This document shows positions 42,332 to 49,657 of a stretch of 64,000 nucleotides of DNA, piece by piece (the stretch's first letter is position 1; each line of letters opens with the position of its first letter). Made by a program: the position numbers and the translations under genes. The notes beneath the pieces are model-generated. The model saw nothing but the letters and a program-made list of their open reading frames with translations. It did no database searches and was not told the DNA's origin. The stretch comes from Curtobacterium herbarum (GTDB taxonomy: Bacteria; Actinomycetota; Actinomycetes; Actinomycetales; Microbacteriaceae), in NCBI RefSeq assembly GCF_016907335.1, contig NZ_JAFBBT010000001.1, forward strand, positions 248,001 to 312,000, read 5' to 3'.

Positions 42332-43165
42332 GTGTCCCGCCTCCGGAAGCCCTCGATCTACAAGACCCCCGAGGAGCTCCGCGCCATGGTGCGCCCCGGG
42401 CTCCTCACGGCCCAGGCCCTCGACGCCGTCCGGGCAGCGATCCGCCCCGGCACGACCACGGGCGAGCTCGACGCCATCGCGGAGCGCACCATCCGCGACG
42501 GCGGCGGTGTGCCGAACTTCCAGCTGGTGCCCGGCTACCGGCACACCCTCTGCGTGTCCGTGAACGACGAGATCGTGCACGGGATCCCGGGTGACCGCGT
42601 GCTCGAGCCGGGCGACATCGTCTCGGTCGACGCCGGTGCCGAGGTCGACGGCTGGAACGGCGACAGCGCCTTCACCACGGTTGTGCCCGGCGGCGACGCA
42701 GACACGACCGCCGCGCGCCAGAAGCTCTGCGACACCACCGAGCGCGCGCTCTGGCACGGTGTGGCTGCAATCGCGCACGCGAAGAACCTGCACGAGGTCG
42801 GCGCCGCGGTCGAGGACGCCATCGACGAGACCGGCGAGTGGGGCATCGTCGAGGACTTCACCGGCCACGGCATCGGTCGCTCGATGCACGAGGAGCCGCC
42901 GGTCTTCAACTACCGCGTCCGCGGCGCCGGCCCGGCGATCAAGCCCGGTCTGGCCGTCGCGATCGAACCGATGGTGACCGCGGGCACGATCGACAGCTCG
43001 ACCGACGCCGACGAGTGGACCGTGCGGACGCTCGACGGGTCCGACGCCGCCCACTGGGAACACAGCGTCGCGGTGCACGCCGACGGGATCTGGGTGCTCA
43101 CCGCCGCCGACGGCGGTGCCTCGGCGCTCGAACCGCTCGGCGTCACGCCCGTCCCGGTGCCGTAG
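42332..43165 (+). CDS. map: type I methionine aminopeptidase
   Basis: Removes the initiator Met. 277 residues, pita-bread fold. Metal ligands: Asp in VSVDAGAEV, Asp in NGDSAFTT, His in FTGHGIGRSMHEEP, Glu in VAIEPMVT and Glu in HWEHSVAVH. It has a short N-terminal extension (SRLRKPSIYKTPEELRAMVRPG) without the SH3-binding or zinc region seen in some mycobacterial MetAPs. GTG start after CCAGGAAC. Last gene of the secY group. Confidence 0.97.
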   Translation: MSRLRKPSIYKTPEELRAMVRPGLLTAQALDAVRAAIRPGTTTGELDAIAERTIRDGGGVPNFQLVPGYRHTLCVSVNDEIVHGIPGDRVLEPGDIVSVDAGAEVDGWNGDSAFTTVVPGGDADTTAARQKLCDTTERALWHGVAAIAHAKNLHEVGAAVEDAIDETGEWGIVEDFTGHGIGRSMHEEPPVFNYRVRGAGPAIKPGLAVAIEPMVTAGTIDSSTDADEWTVRTLDGSDAAHWEHSVAVHADGIWVLTAADGGASALEPLGVTPVPVP

Positions 43166-43275
43166 CAGGCCGGAACGGCCTCACGAGCTCGTCGACACGC
43201 TCGGCGCCACACCAGGGACGGGCTCGAGAGCTGGCCGGTACGCGCGCGGACGGGTGCGAGCACCAGGCAGTACGG

Positions 43276-43343
43276 GCGCAGGGCAGGTACGAGCGCGGGG
43301 CAGGCACGCGCGCAGGGCAGGCACGCGCGCAGGCGGGTGCGGG
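43276..43343. repeat. short tandem array of a 17-bp unit
   Basis: Three imperfect copies of GCGCAGGGCAGGCACGC (43276-43292 with GTACGA end, 43293-43309, 43310-43326) and a partial fourth copy to 43343, in the gap after map. The rest of the 304-base gap (43166-43469) holds the terminator at 43364, the duplication at 43446 and no gene. Confidence 0.8.
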
Positions 43344-43363
43344 ACCAGACGTGCTGCCCACGT

Positions 43364-43403
43364 GACGGGAGGCCCGTCGCCAGCTGGTGGCGGGCCTCCC
43401 GTC
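43364..43403. terminator. bidirectional terminator of the GACGGGAGGC family
   Basis: 40-base inverted repeat with 20 pairs (two G-T) and no unpaired loop beyond the turn; outer arms GACGGGAGGCCCG and CGGGCCTCCCGTC. It sits between the convergent map and LCP genes. Confidence 0.8.
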
Positions 43404-43445
43404 TTGTCGTGGTCCCGCCCCGTCGCCGTCGCGAGCGAACCGGCC

Positions 43446-43495
43446 CAGTTCCCGACGGAGCAGGTCTGCTCAGTTCCCGACGGAGCAGGTCTGCT
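43446..43495. repeat. 25-bp perfect tandem duplication across the LCP stop codon
   Basis: Two identical 25-base copies (43446-43470, 43471-43495). Read on the minus strand, the right-hand copy encodes the last residues of the LCP protein (EQTCSVGN) and the stop codon forms at the junction; the left-hand copy is a silent duplicate after the stop. The unit length is not a multiple of three. Confidence 0.9.
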
Positions 43496-44738
43496 CGGCG
43501 GCGCTCTGCCCCGTGATCGAGGACGGGAGTGGCGTCGCGGACGGGCTGCTCGTGGTCGTGGTCTCGGGAGCGGGCGACCCGGTGTCGGAGGTCGGTGCCG
43601 GTGTCGCTGTCGGCGTCGCGGTCGCCGGAGTGGACGGCGAGCCCGTGCCCGACGAGTCCCTGGATGCGCGACCCGTCGTGGAGTCGTTCAGCGAGGTCCG
43701 CTCGTCCGTCTGCAGCGCCACGTTGAGGGTGTGGGCGTTCGCCTCGTCCACGACGACCCGTGCGGAGTCCGCCGGGTCGTCGACCACGGGGTACTGGACG
43801 AACAGCATGCTCGACGTGCTCATGCCGCGGAGCGTGGACGCCAGGCCGACGAGTGTCTTCGTCTGGGCGAGTCCGTCCGACAGCGTCATGTTGGACAGTG
43901 CGGCGCCCGCCAGCTTGTAGAGCGTGATCGGGTTCGAGAGCGTGCCGTTGGACGTCACCTGCCGGAGGAGCGCCGACAGGAACACCTGCTGCGAGCTGAT
44001 CCGCGCCAGGTCGCTGCCGTCGCCCACGCCGTGCCGGGAGCGCAGGTACGCCAGCGCGTCCGAGCCCTGCAGGGAGTGCGCGCCGGCGCTGAGGTGCAGC
44101 CCGGTGTAGGTGTCGTCGATCGGGGACGCCACACAGACGTCGACCCCGCCGAGGGCGTTCGACATCTCGATGACGCCGTCGAAGGTGATGAGTCCGGCGT
44201 AGGGGACCGTCAGCCCGGTCAGGTTCTCGACGGTGTCGACGACGCACGAGACGCCGCCGTTGCCGAGCGCGGTGTTGAACTGTGCGGAGGCCTCTGCCGG
44301 GTAGGTGGTGCCGGTCTCCGGGTTGGTGCAGGCCGGGATCGGGACCATCAGGTCGCGGGGGAAGCTGACGGCGGTGAGTTGCTTGTGGTCCTCGGACACG
44401 TGGACGAGCATCGTGACGTCGTTGCGCGCACCCTCGACGTCCTCGTCGGAGTCGAACTGGCCGACCCGGGTGTCGCTGCCGATGAGCAGGATGTTCGCCC
44501 CGCCCTTGATGGCGGAGACGTCGGCGGTCTTCGCGGTGCTCTGGTCGTCGGTGCTCAGCGGCACGGTCCGTGTCGAAGTCGCGAGCTGTGCGCCGGCGAT
44601 GGTCGCGACGCTGGCGCCGCTGACGAGGACCACCGCGGCGGCCGCGGCGACGACGGTGAGCAGGGTCGCCCACCCGCGTCGGCGGGGGAGGCGACCGTGT
44701 CGCGCGAGGGGGCGCGTGCGGCCGGGGGCGTCGGGCAC
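43470..44738 (-). CDS. LytR-CpsA-Psr (LCP) family cell-wall polymer ligase
   Basis: 422 residues. A basic cytoplasmic N-terminus precedes one transmembrane helix (about 26-50, [20 protein letters not shown]), then the outer LCP domain: [43 protein letters not shown] and [24 protein letters not shown] with the Arg and Asp residues that bind polyprenyl pyrophosphate. The C-terminal about 60 residues are a Ser/Thr/Pro/Ala tail. LCP enzymes attach glycopolymers to peptidoglycan. The start is the GTG at 44738 with GAAGGAGA before it; longer frames run into the infA promoter region. Confidence 0.92.
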   Translation of the reverse strand: MPDAPGRTRPLARHGRLPRRRGWATLLTVVAAAAAVVLVSGASVATIAGAQLATSTRTVPLSTDDQSTAKTADVSAIKGGANILLIGSDTRVGQFDSDEDVEGARNDVTMLVHVSEDHKQLTAVSFPRDLMVPIPACTNPETGTTYPAEASAQFNTALGNGGVSCVVDTVENLTGLTVPYAGLITFDGVIEMSNALGGVDVCVASPIDDTYTGLHLSAGAHSLQGSDALAYLRSRHGVGDGSDLARISSQQVFLSALLRQVTSNGTLSNPITLYKLAGAALSNMTLSDGLAQTKTLVGLASTLRGMSTSSMLFVQYPVVDDPADSARVVVDEANAHTLNVALQTDERTSLNDSTTGRASRDSSGTGSPSTPATATPTATPAPTSDTGSPAPETTTTSSPSATPLPSSITGQSAAEQTCSVGN

Positions 44739-44924
44739 GGGTGTTCTCCTTCGGTCACTGCTCCCGACACCGTACGGGCCGAGCCTCGGTGTCGACGACG
44801 GGGAGCCCACGAGATCGCTGTGGAACGGCGCACCACCGCACAGTCTCGGACGATCCGGCCCCTGCACCGGGGTGCCCGGCAGGTGCCTGGCGACAGTCCG
44901 ACGCGCGGAGCGGGGAAGCCGCAC

Positions 44925-44953
44925 TTGGCAATCCGCCGTCTACCACATAAGAT
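44925..44953 (+). promoter_or_regulatory. infA-rpmJ-rpsM operon promoter
   Basis: TTGGCA (44925-44930), 17-base spacer, TAAGAT (44948-44953). The -10 overlaps a 12-bp perfect palindrome AAGATCGATCTT (44949-44960), which could be an operator or just base composition. The leader to infA is about 90 bases. The remainder of the 310-base gap from 44739 shows no gene. Confidence 0.8.
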
Positions 44954-45048
44954 CGATCTTTGGTGTGCCATGCCTTCTGGCGTGGCGCCCGAACCCGCAG
45001 ACCGGCTCGGGGATCACACCGGTAATCCAACCAAGCGACAGTGAGGCT

Positions 45049-45270
45049 ATGGCCAAGAAAGACGGCGTCATCGAGATCGAAGGCTCGGTGCTCGAAGCTC
45101 TGCCCAACGCGATGTTCCGCGTTGAGCTGACCAACGGACACAAGGTCCTCGCGCACATCTCCGGGAAGATGCGCCAGCACTACATCCGCATCCTCCCCGA
45201 GGACCGCGTGATCGTAGAGCTGAGCCCGTACGACCTGACCCGCGGCCGGATCGTCTACCGCTACAAGTGA
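45049..45270 (+). CDS. infA: translation initiation factor IF-1
   Basis: 73 residues, an S1/OB-fold protein that occupies the A site during initiation. [67 protein letters not shown] is near-invariant. ATG after GTGAGGCT. 70 bases before rpmJ. Confidence 0.98.
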   Translation: MAKKDGVIEIEGSVLEALPNAMFRVELTNGHKVLAHISGKMRQHYIRILPEDRVIVELSPYDLTRGRIVYRYK

Positions 45271-45340
45271 TCCGCGAGCTGGAAAGGAACGGCAAGGCGA
45301 ACCCGCCGAGCACGAAGCCAGCGAGCACGAGGAACGAACA

Positions 45341-45457
45341 ATGAAGGTCAACCCCAGCGTCAAGGTCATCTGCGAGCACTGCCGCGTCATCCGCCGCAAG
45401 GGCCGCGTCATGGTGATCTGCAAGAGCAACCCGCGTCACAAGCAGCGCCAGGGCTAG
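45341..45457 (+). CDS. rpmJ: 50S ribosomal protein L36 (zinc-binding type)
   Basis: 38 residues: [20 protein letters not shown] then [16 protein letters not shown]. The zinc ligands C11, C14, C27 and the His of NPRHKQ are present, so this is the C+ form. ATG after GAGGAACGAACA. Too short for most gene finders but unmistakable. Confidence 0.97.
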   Translation: MKVNPSVKVICEHCRVIRRKGRVMVICKSNPRHKQRQG

Positions 45458-45683
45458 TCCCTGACGGACCAGCGCGAGCTGCTCCGGGACGGACTCCGGT
45501 CCGGCTGCACGACCGGGGCCGCCAGTTGCGAGACTGCCAGCGGCTCGAGCACGACCCACAACTGAACATCGACAACGCAGTGTCAGATCCCGTCCGCATC
45601 AGCGGGTGGGGGACACCTCGGGTCGGAGGCCCGGGCACCGGCACTGTGCCACACCTCCATCGACAACAGGAGCAGCCAGCACA

Positions 45684-46058
45684 ATGGCACGTCTAGCAGG
45701 CGTCGACATCCCGCGCGAGAAGCGCGTGGAGATCGCACTCACCTACATCTACGGGGTCGGCCGTACCCGCGCCGTCCAGACGCTCGCGGAGACCGGCATC
45801 TCCGGCGACATCCGCGTCAAGGACCTCACCGACGACCAGCTCGTCGCCCTCCGCGACTTCATCGAGGGCACCTTCAAGGTGGAGGGTGACCTCCGCCGTG
45901 AGGTCGCCGCCGACATCCGCCGCAAGGTCGAGATCGGTAGCTACGAGGGTCTCCGCCACCGTCGCGGTCTCCCGGTGCGCGGTCAGCGCACCAAGACGAA
46001 CGCTCGTACCCGCAAGGGTCCGAAGCGCACCGTGGCAGGCAAGAAGAAGGCTCGATAG
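45684..46058 (+). CDS. rpsM: 30S ribosomal protein S13
   Basis: 124 residues; [29 protein letters not shown] start and [32 protein letters not shown] end. Contacts the 50S subunit and P-site tRNA. The ATG follows AGGAG at a slightly long distance. The 226-base gap before it contains no gene and no clear terminator. Confidence 0.98.
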   Translation: MARLAGVDIPREKRVEIALTYIYGVGRTRAVQTLAETGISGDIRVKDLTDDQLVALRDFIEGTFKVEGDLRREVAADIRRKVEIGSYEGLRHRRGLPVRGQRTKTNARTRKGPKRTVAGKKKAR

Positions 46059-46067
46059 GAGATCACG

Positions 46068-46466
46068 ATGGCTACCCCCAAGACCGCCGCGCGCAAGCCG
46101 CGCCGCAAGGAGAAGAAGAACGTCGCTGTGGGCCAGGCCCACATCAAGAGCACGTTCAACAACACCATCGTCAGCATCACCGACCCGTCGGGTGCCGTCC
46201 TCAGCTGGGCGTCCTCCGGGGCCGTCGGCTTCAAGGGCTCGCGCAAGTCGACGCCGTTCGCGGCGCAGCTCGCGGCCGAGTCGGCTGCCCGCCAGGCAGC
46301 GGAGCACGGCGTCAAGAAGGTCGACGTCTTCGTCAAGGGGCCGGGTTCCGGTCGTGAGACGGCGATCCGTTCGCTCCAGGCCGCTGGCCTCGAGGTCGGT
46401 TCGATCAACGACGTGACGCCGCAGGCGCACAACGGGTGCCGCCCGCCGAAGCGCCGCCGCGTCTGA
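46068..46466 (+). CDS. rpsK: 30S ribosomal protein S11
   Basis: 132 residues; basic N-terminus, then [43 protein letters not shown] and the C-terminal [18 protein letters not shown]. Nine bases after rpsM. In E. coli and Mycobacterium rpsD follows; here rpoA follows after a structured leader. Confidence 0.98.
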   Translation: MATPKTAARKPRRKEKKNVAVGQAHIKSTFNNTIVSITDPSGAVLSWASSGAVGFKGSRKSTPFAAQLAAESAARQAAEHGVKKVDVFVKGPGSGRETAIRSLQAAGLEVGSINDVTPQAHNGCRPPKRRRV

Positions 46467-46480
46467 CGCGAGGAGCAACC

Positions 46481-46635
46481 GGCCGTTCCCCGCTCGTTCC
46501 CTGACCGGGACGAGTGGGGGCGGCCATTCCTGGTCGTTCGATCGCGCACTCCTGTGCGCGTGATCACAACTGAAACAGACCCGTCGGGGCCCGGCCGGCC
46601 CCGACGTACCGCCAAGTGTCATATAGCGGACACTT
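46481..46635 (+). promoter_or_regulatory. rpoA leader with three consecutive hairpins
   Basis: (1) 46481-46525: GGCCG plus CCCCGCTCG... pairs with the complementary ...CGAGTGGGG plus CGGCC, an interrupted long stem. (2) 46583-46605: GTCGGGGCC/GGCCCCGAC, 9-bp perfect. (3) 46614-46635: AAGTGTC/GACACTT with loop ATATAGCG, ending five bases before the AAAGGA of rpoA. Hairpin 1 could be an attenuator; hairpin 3 is placed to influence ribosome binding at rpoA. Confidence 0.55.
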
Positions 46636-46654
46636 CGCCGAAAGGAATTCCACA

Positions 46655-47650
46655 GTGCTCATTGCACAGCGCCCCACCCTGAACGAGGAGTCCATCTCCG
46701 AATTCCGCTCGCGCTTCGTCATCGAACCGCTCGAGCCGGGCTTCGGGTACACCCTCGGCAACTCGCTGCGCCGCACGCTCCTCTCGTCCATCCCCGGTGC
46801 TGCAGTCACGAGCATCCGCATCGACGGTGTCCTCCACGAGTTCAGCACCGTTCCCGGTGTCAAGGAAGACGTCACCGAGATCATCCTGAACATCAAGAGC
46901 CTGGTCGTCTCCAGCGAGCACGACGAGCCGATCACCGCCTACCTGCGCAAGCAGGGTGCCGGTCAGGTCACCGCTGCGGACATCTCCGCGCCGGCCGGTG
47001 TCGAGATCCACAACCCGGACCTCGTCATCGCGACCCTGAACGACGCCGCCCGCTTCGAGCTGGAGCTGACGATCGAGCGTGGCCGCGGCTACGTCTCGGC
47101 GACCCAGAACCGCTCGGAGTTCAGCGAAGCCGGTCAGATCCCGATCGACTCGATCTACTCGCCCGTCCTCAAGGTCACCTACCGCGTCGAGGCGACGCGT
47201 GCCGGTGAGCGCACGGACTTCGACCGTCTGGTCGTCGACGTCGAGTCGAAGCCCGCGATCACGCCGCGCGACGCCATCGCGTCGGCCGGTCGCACGCTGG
47301 TCGAGCTGTTCGGGCTCGCCCGCGAGCTCAACACGGCGGCTGAAGGCATCGAGATCGGCCCCGCGCCGGTCGACGCCGTGCTGTCGAACGAGCTGCAGAC
47401 GCCGATCGAGGACCTCGACCTGTCGGTCCGTAGCTACAACTGCCTGAAGCGCGAGGGCATCAACACGGTGTCCGAGCTGGTCGCCCTCTCGGAGACGCAG
47501 CTCATGAACATCCGCAACTTCGGCCAGAAGTCGGTGGACGAGGTCAAGGACAAGCTCACCGAGCTCGGCCTGTCCCTCAAGGACACCGTCCCCGGATTCG
47601 ATGGTGCCCACTTCTACAGCGGGTACGACGAGGACGAGTCCAGCAACTGA
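46655..47650 (+). CDS. rpoA: RNA polymerase alpha subunit
   Basis: 331 residues. N-terminal assembly domain about 1-230 ([45 protein letters not shown]) and C-terminal domain with the helix-hairpin-helix region [42 protein letters not shown] that contacts UP elements and activators. The GTG at 46655 was chosen over an upstream ATG frame (46616) because it follows AAAGGA and yields the usual [11 protein letters not shown] start; the upstream ATG lies in the hairpin. Confidence 0.98.
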   Translation: MLIAQRPTLNEESISEFRSRFVIEPLEPGFGYTLGNSLRRTLLSSIPGAAVTSIRIDGVLHEFSTVPGVKEDVTEIILNIKSLVVSSEHDEPITAYLRKQGAGQVTAADISAPAGVEIHNPDLVIATLNDAARFELELTIERGRGYVSATQNRSEFSEAGQIPIDSIYSPVLKVTYRVEATRAGERTDFDRLVVDVESKPAITPRDAIASAGRTLVELFGLARELNTAAEGIEIGPAPVDAVLSNELQTPIEDLDLSVRSYNCLKREGINTVSELVALSETQLMNIRNFGQKSVDEVKDKLTELGLSLKDTVPGFDGAHFYSGYDEDESSN

Positions 47651-47714
47651 CCTCGCGCTGACGCGCACGCGCTCCTGACACGGGGCGCACCACCATCACC
47701 ACTGGAGAACTGAC

Positions 47715-48287
47715 ATGCCGAAGCCCACCAAGGGCCCCCGCCTCGGTGGCGGTCCCGCCCACGAGCGCCTGCTCCTGAGCAACCTCGCCAACGCCCTGTT
47801 CACGCACGGCCGCATCACCACCACCGAGACGAAGGCCAAGCGCCTCCGCCCGGTCGCCGAGCGTCTCATCACGTTCGCGAAGCGTGGCGACCTGCACGCT
47901 CGTCGTCGTGTGATCGCAGCCCTGCGCGACAAGACCGTCGTGCACACGCTGTTCACCGAGATCGCGCCGCAGGTGGCCGACCGCCAGGGCGGTTACACCC
48001 GCATCACGAAGCTCGGCTTCCGCAAGGGCGACAACGCGCCCCTCGCCTCGATCGAGCTCGTCCTCGAGCCCGTGTCGAGCACGCCGGCTCCGGTCTCGCG
48101 CAAGGCTGCTCCGGCCGCCGCCGCGCCGGCCGCGACGGACAGCGACGCCACGGAGGCCCCGGTCGACGAGACCGAGTCCACCGAGGAGTCGACCCCGGTC
48201 GCCGAGGAGACCACGACCGACGCTGCCGCTGAGGTCGAGGCCGACGCCGCAGCCAAGTCGGACGACGCTGCGGACTCGTCCAAGTAG
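47715..48287 (+). CDS. rplQ: 50S ribosomal protein L17 with an acidic C-terminal tail
   Basis: 190 residues. The L17 body is about 1-122 ([50 protein letters not shown]). Residues about 123-190 are an extra Ala/Thr/Glu/Asp tail ([32 protein letters not shown]). Such tails are seen in other actinobacterial L17. Last gene of the alpha operon; a terminator follows after 14 bases. Confidence 0.97.
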   Translation: MPKPTKGPRLGGGPAHERLLLSNLANALFTHGRITTTETKAKRLRPVAERLITFAKRGDLHARRRVIAALRDKTVVHTLFTEIAPQVADRQGGYTRITKLGFRKGDNAPLASIELVLEPVSSTPAPVSRKAAPAAAAPAATDSDATEAPVDETESTEESTPVAEETTTDAAAEVEADAAAKSDDAADSSK

Positions 48288-48301
48288 TCACACCGCACCA
48301 C

Positions 48302-48341
48302 CAGGAGGGCCCTCGCAGCGCAGGCTGCGGGGGCCCTCCTG
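48302..48341 (+). terminator. rplQ (alpha operon) terminator
   Basis: 18-bp stem with one T-G pair (CAGGAGGGCCCTCGCAGC with GCTGCGGGGGCCCTCCTG) and a GCAG tetraloop, followed by CTTCCCCC. The GGAGGGCCC core resembles the rpoBC terminator at 6451. Confidence 0.85.
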
Positions 48342-48357
48342 CTTCCCCCGGCCCTCC

Positions 48358-48457
48358 GGACCCGGGAACCCTCCGTACCCGGGAACCCTGCCGGCCCCAC
48401 CCGGAGACCGCACCGGCCCCACCCGGCAACCGGACCGTCCCCACCCGGAGGCCCGAC
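48358..48457. repeat. composite tandem array: 2 x 17 bp then 3 x 22 bp
   Basis: Two 17-base units sharing ACCCGGGAACCCT (48358-48374, 48375-48391) are followed without a gap by three 22-base units sharing CCCCACCCGG (48392-48413, 48414-48435, 48436-48457; each differs at a few positions). Non-coding, between the rplQ terminator and the FUSC gene. Confidence 0.85.
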
Positions 48458-48502
48458 CAGTGGCCGCCGGGTACCGTGACGGCCGACGAGACGAGAGCAC
48501 CC

Positions 48503-49603
48503 ATGCAGTTCGAGCACATCGCGGGGGTCGGCACCCGCGTCTGGCGGTGGAGCCGGAGTTCCGGCACGCAGCCGCGCCTGCTCCACGCCGCCAAGGCCGC
48601 CGTCGCCGCGGCGCTCGCGTGGGTCGTCGCCCGCTACGTGCCCGGGGTGGCGTCCGACTACCCCTACTACGCCCCGCTCGGCGCGGTCGTGGCGATGCAG
48701 ACGACGGTGTTCGCGGGCCTCCGGAGCGGCATCCAGACCCTGGTCGGCATCGCACTGGGCATCGCGGTGGCCGCGTTCACGATGTGGGTGGGCGACCCCG
48801 GTGTCCTGGCGGTCGCGCTGGCGGTCGGCGTCGGCGTGCTCGTCGGCGGCTTCCGGATCCTCGGTGAGGGCAGCTCGTGGGTGTCGACGGCAGCGCTGTT
48901 CGTCCTGCTCGTCGGGGGTGCGCACGCCGAGGGGTACTCGCTCGGCTACCTGGTGCAGATGGCCGTCGGCGTGGTCGTCGGGCTGCTGGTGAACTTCCTG
49001 GTGTTCCCGCCGCTGCGGTTCTGGGACGCCGAGCGCCGCATCGATCAGGTGAACAGCGTGCTGGCCGAGCACCTCGACGGACTGGCGGACGTCCTGGAGC
49101 AGGGGGAACGGGACGAGCGGGCGTGGGACCGGGCGCAGGACCGCCTGGACCGCGCGATCGCCGACGTCCGGAGCCGGGTGTCGATCGCGCAGGAGAGCCG
49201 GCGCATCAACCCCCGCGGCGCACTGCGGGGATCGCGGGCGCGGCTGCAGCACGACGGGTCACGCTTCCGCGCCCTGGAACGGGTCGCCTGGTACACGACG
49301 GACCTCACCGAGCTCGTGGCCCGGTCGGGTCCGGTGTCGTCGAACCTCGGGCGACCGGACGAGGCCTTCACCGCTCCGCTCACGACGGCGATCCGGCAGG
49401 TCGCGGCGATGGTCCGCGGCGACCACCCGCCGGAGGAGGGCGACCGGGCGATCTCGGAGCTCGAGCGGGCCCTCGACGCGTCGCGTGAGCACCCGTCCGA
49501 CGTGGCGGTGACGTCGTCGGCGCTGGTGTCGCTCCGCGGCATCGTCGAGTCCGAGCGTCGGGCGACCCAGGACGTCGACACCGAGACCGGACCGTCGGCC
49601 TGA
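48503..49603 (+). CDS. FUSC/aromatic-acid-exporter-like membrane protein
   Basis: 366 residues. The N-terminal half carries five to six hydrophobic helices (about 30-175: AAKAAVAAALAWVVARYVPG, YYAPLGAVVAMQTTVFAGLRSG, QTLVGIALGIAVAAFTMWVG, VLAVALAVGVGVLVGGFRIL, AALFVLLVGG, YLVQMAVGVVVGLLVNFLVFPPL), matching the FUSC/ArAE plan; the C-terminal half is a soluble, helical domain. Likely an efflux component, substrate unknown. The ATG at 48503 is preferred to the GTG at 48476 because TACCGT (48472-48477), a plausible -10, overlaps that GTG. Confidence 0.75.
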   Translation: MQFEHIAGVGTRVWRWSRSSGTQPRLLHAAKAAVAAALAWVVARYVPGVASDYPYYAPLGAVVAMQTTVFAGLRSGIQTLVGIALGIAVAAFTMWVGDPGVLAVALAVGVGVLVGGFRILGEGSSWVSTAALFVLLVGGAHAEGYSLGYLVQMAVGVVVGLLVNFLVFPPLRFWDAERRIDQVNSVLAEHLDGLADVLEQGERDERAWDRAQDRLDRAIADVRSRVSIAQESRRINPRGALRGSRARLQHDGSRFRALERVAWYTTDLTELVARSGPVSSNLGRPDEAFTAPLTTAIRQVAAMVRGDHPPEEGDRAISELERALDASREHPSDVAVTSSALVSLRGIVESERRATQDVDTETGPSA

Positions 49604-49644
49604 CCGCCTTGCGCTGACCGGCCTGCGCTGCCCGGCGCCGCGCC

Positions 49645-49650
49645 TAGACT
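49645..49650 (+). promoter_or_regulatory. -10 element of the BTAD regulator gene (leaderless)
   Basis: TAGACT, then seven bases and the GTG at 49658. No Shine-Dalgarno is present, which supports leaderless translation. Confidence 0.55.
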
Positions 49651-49657
49651 TCGCTGC

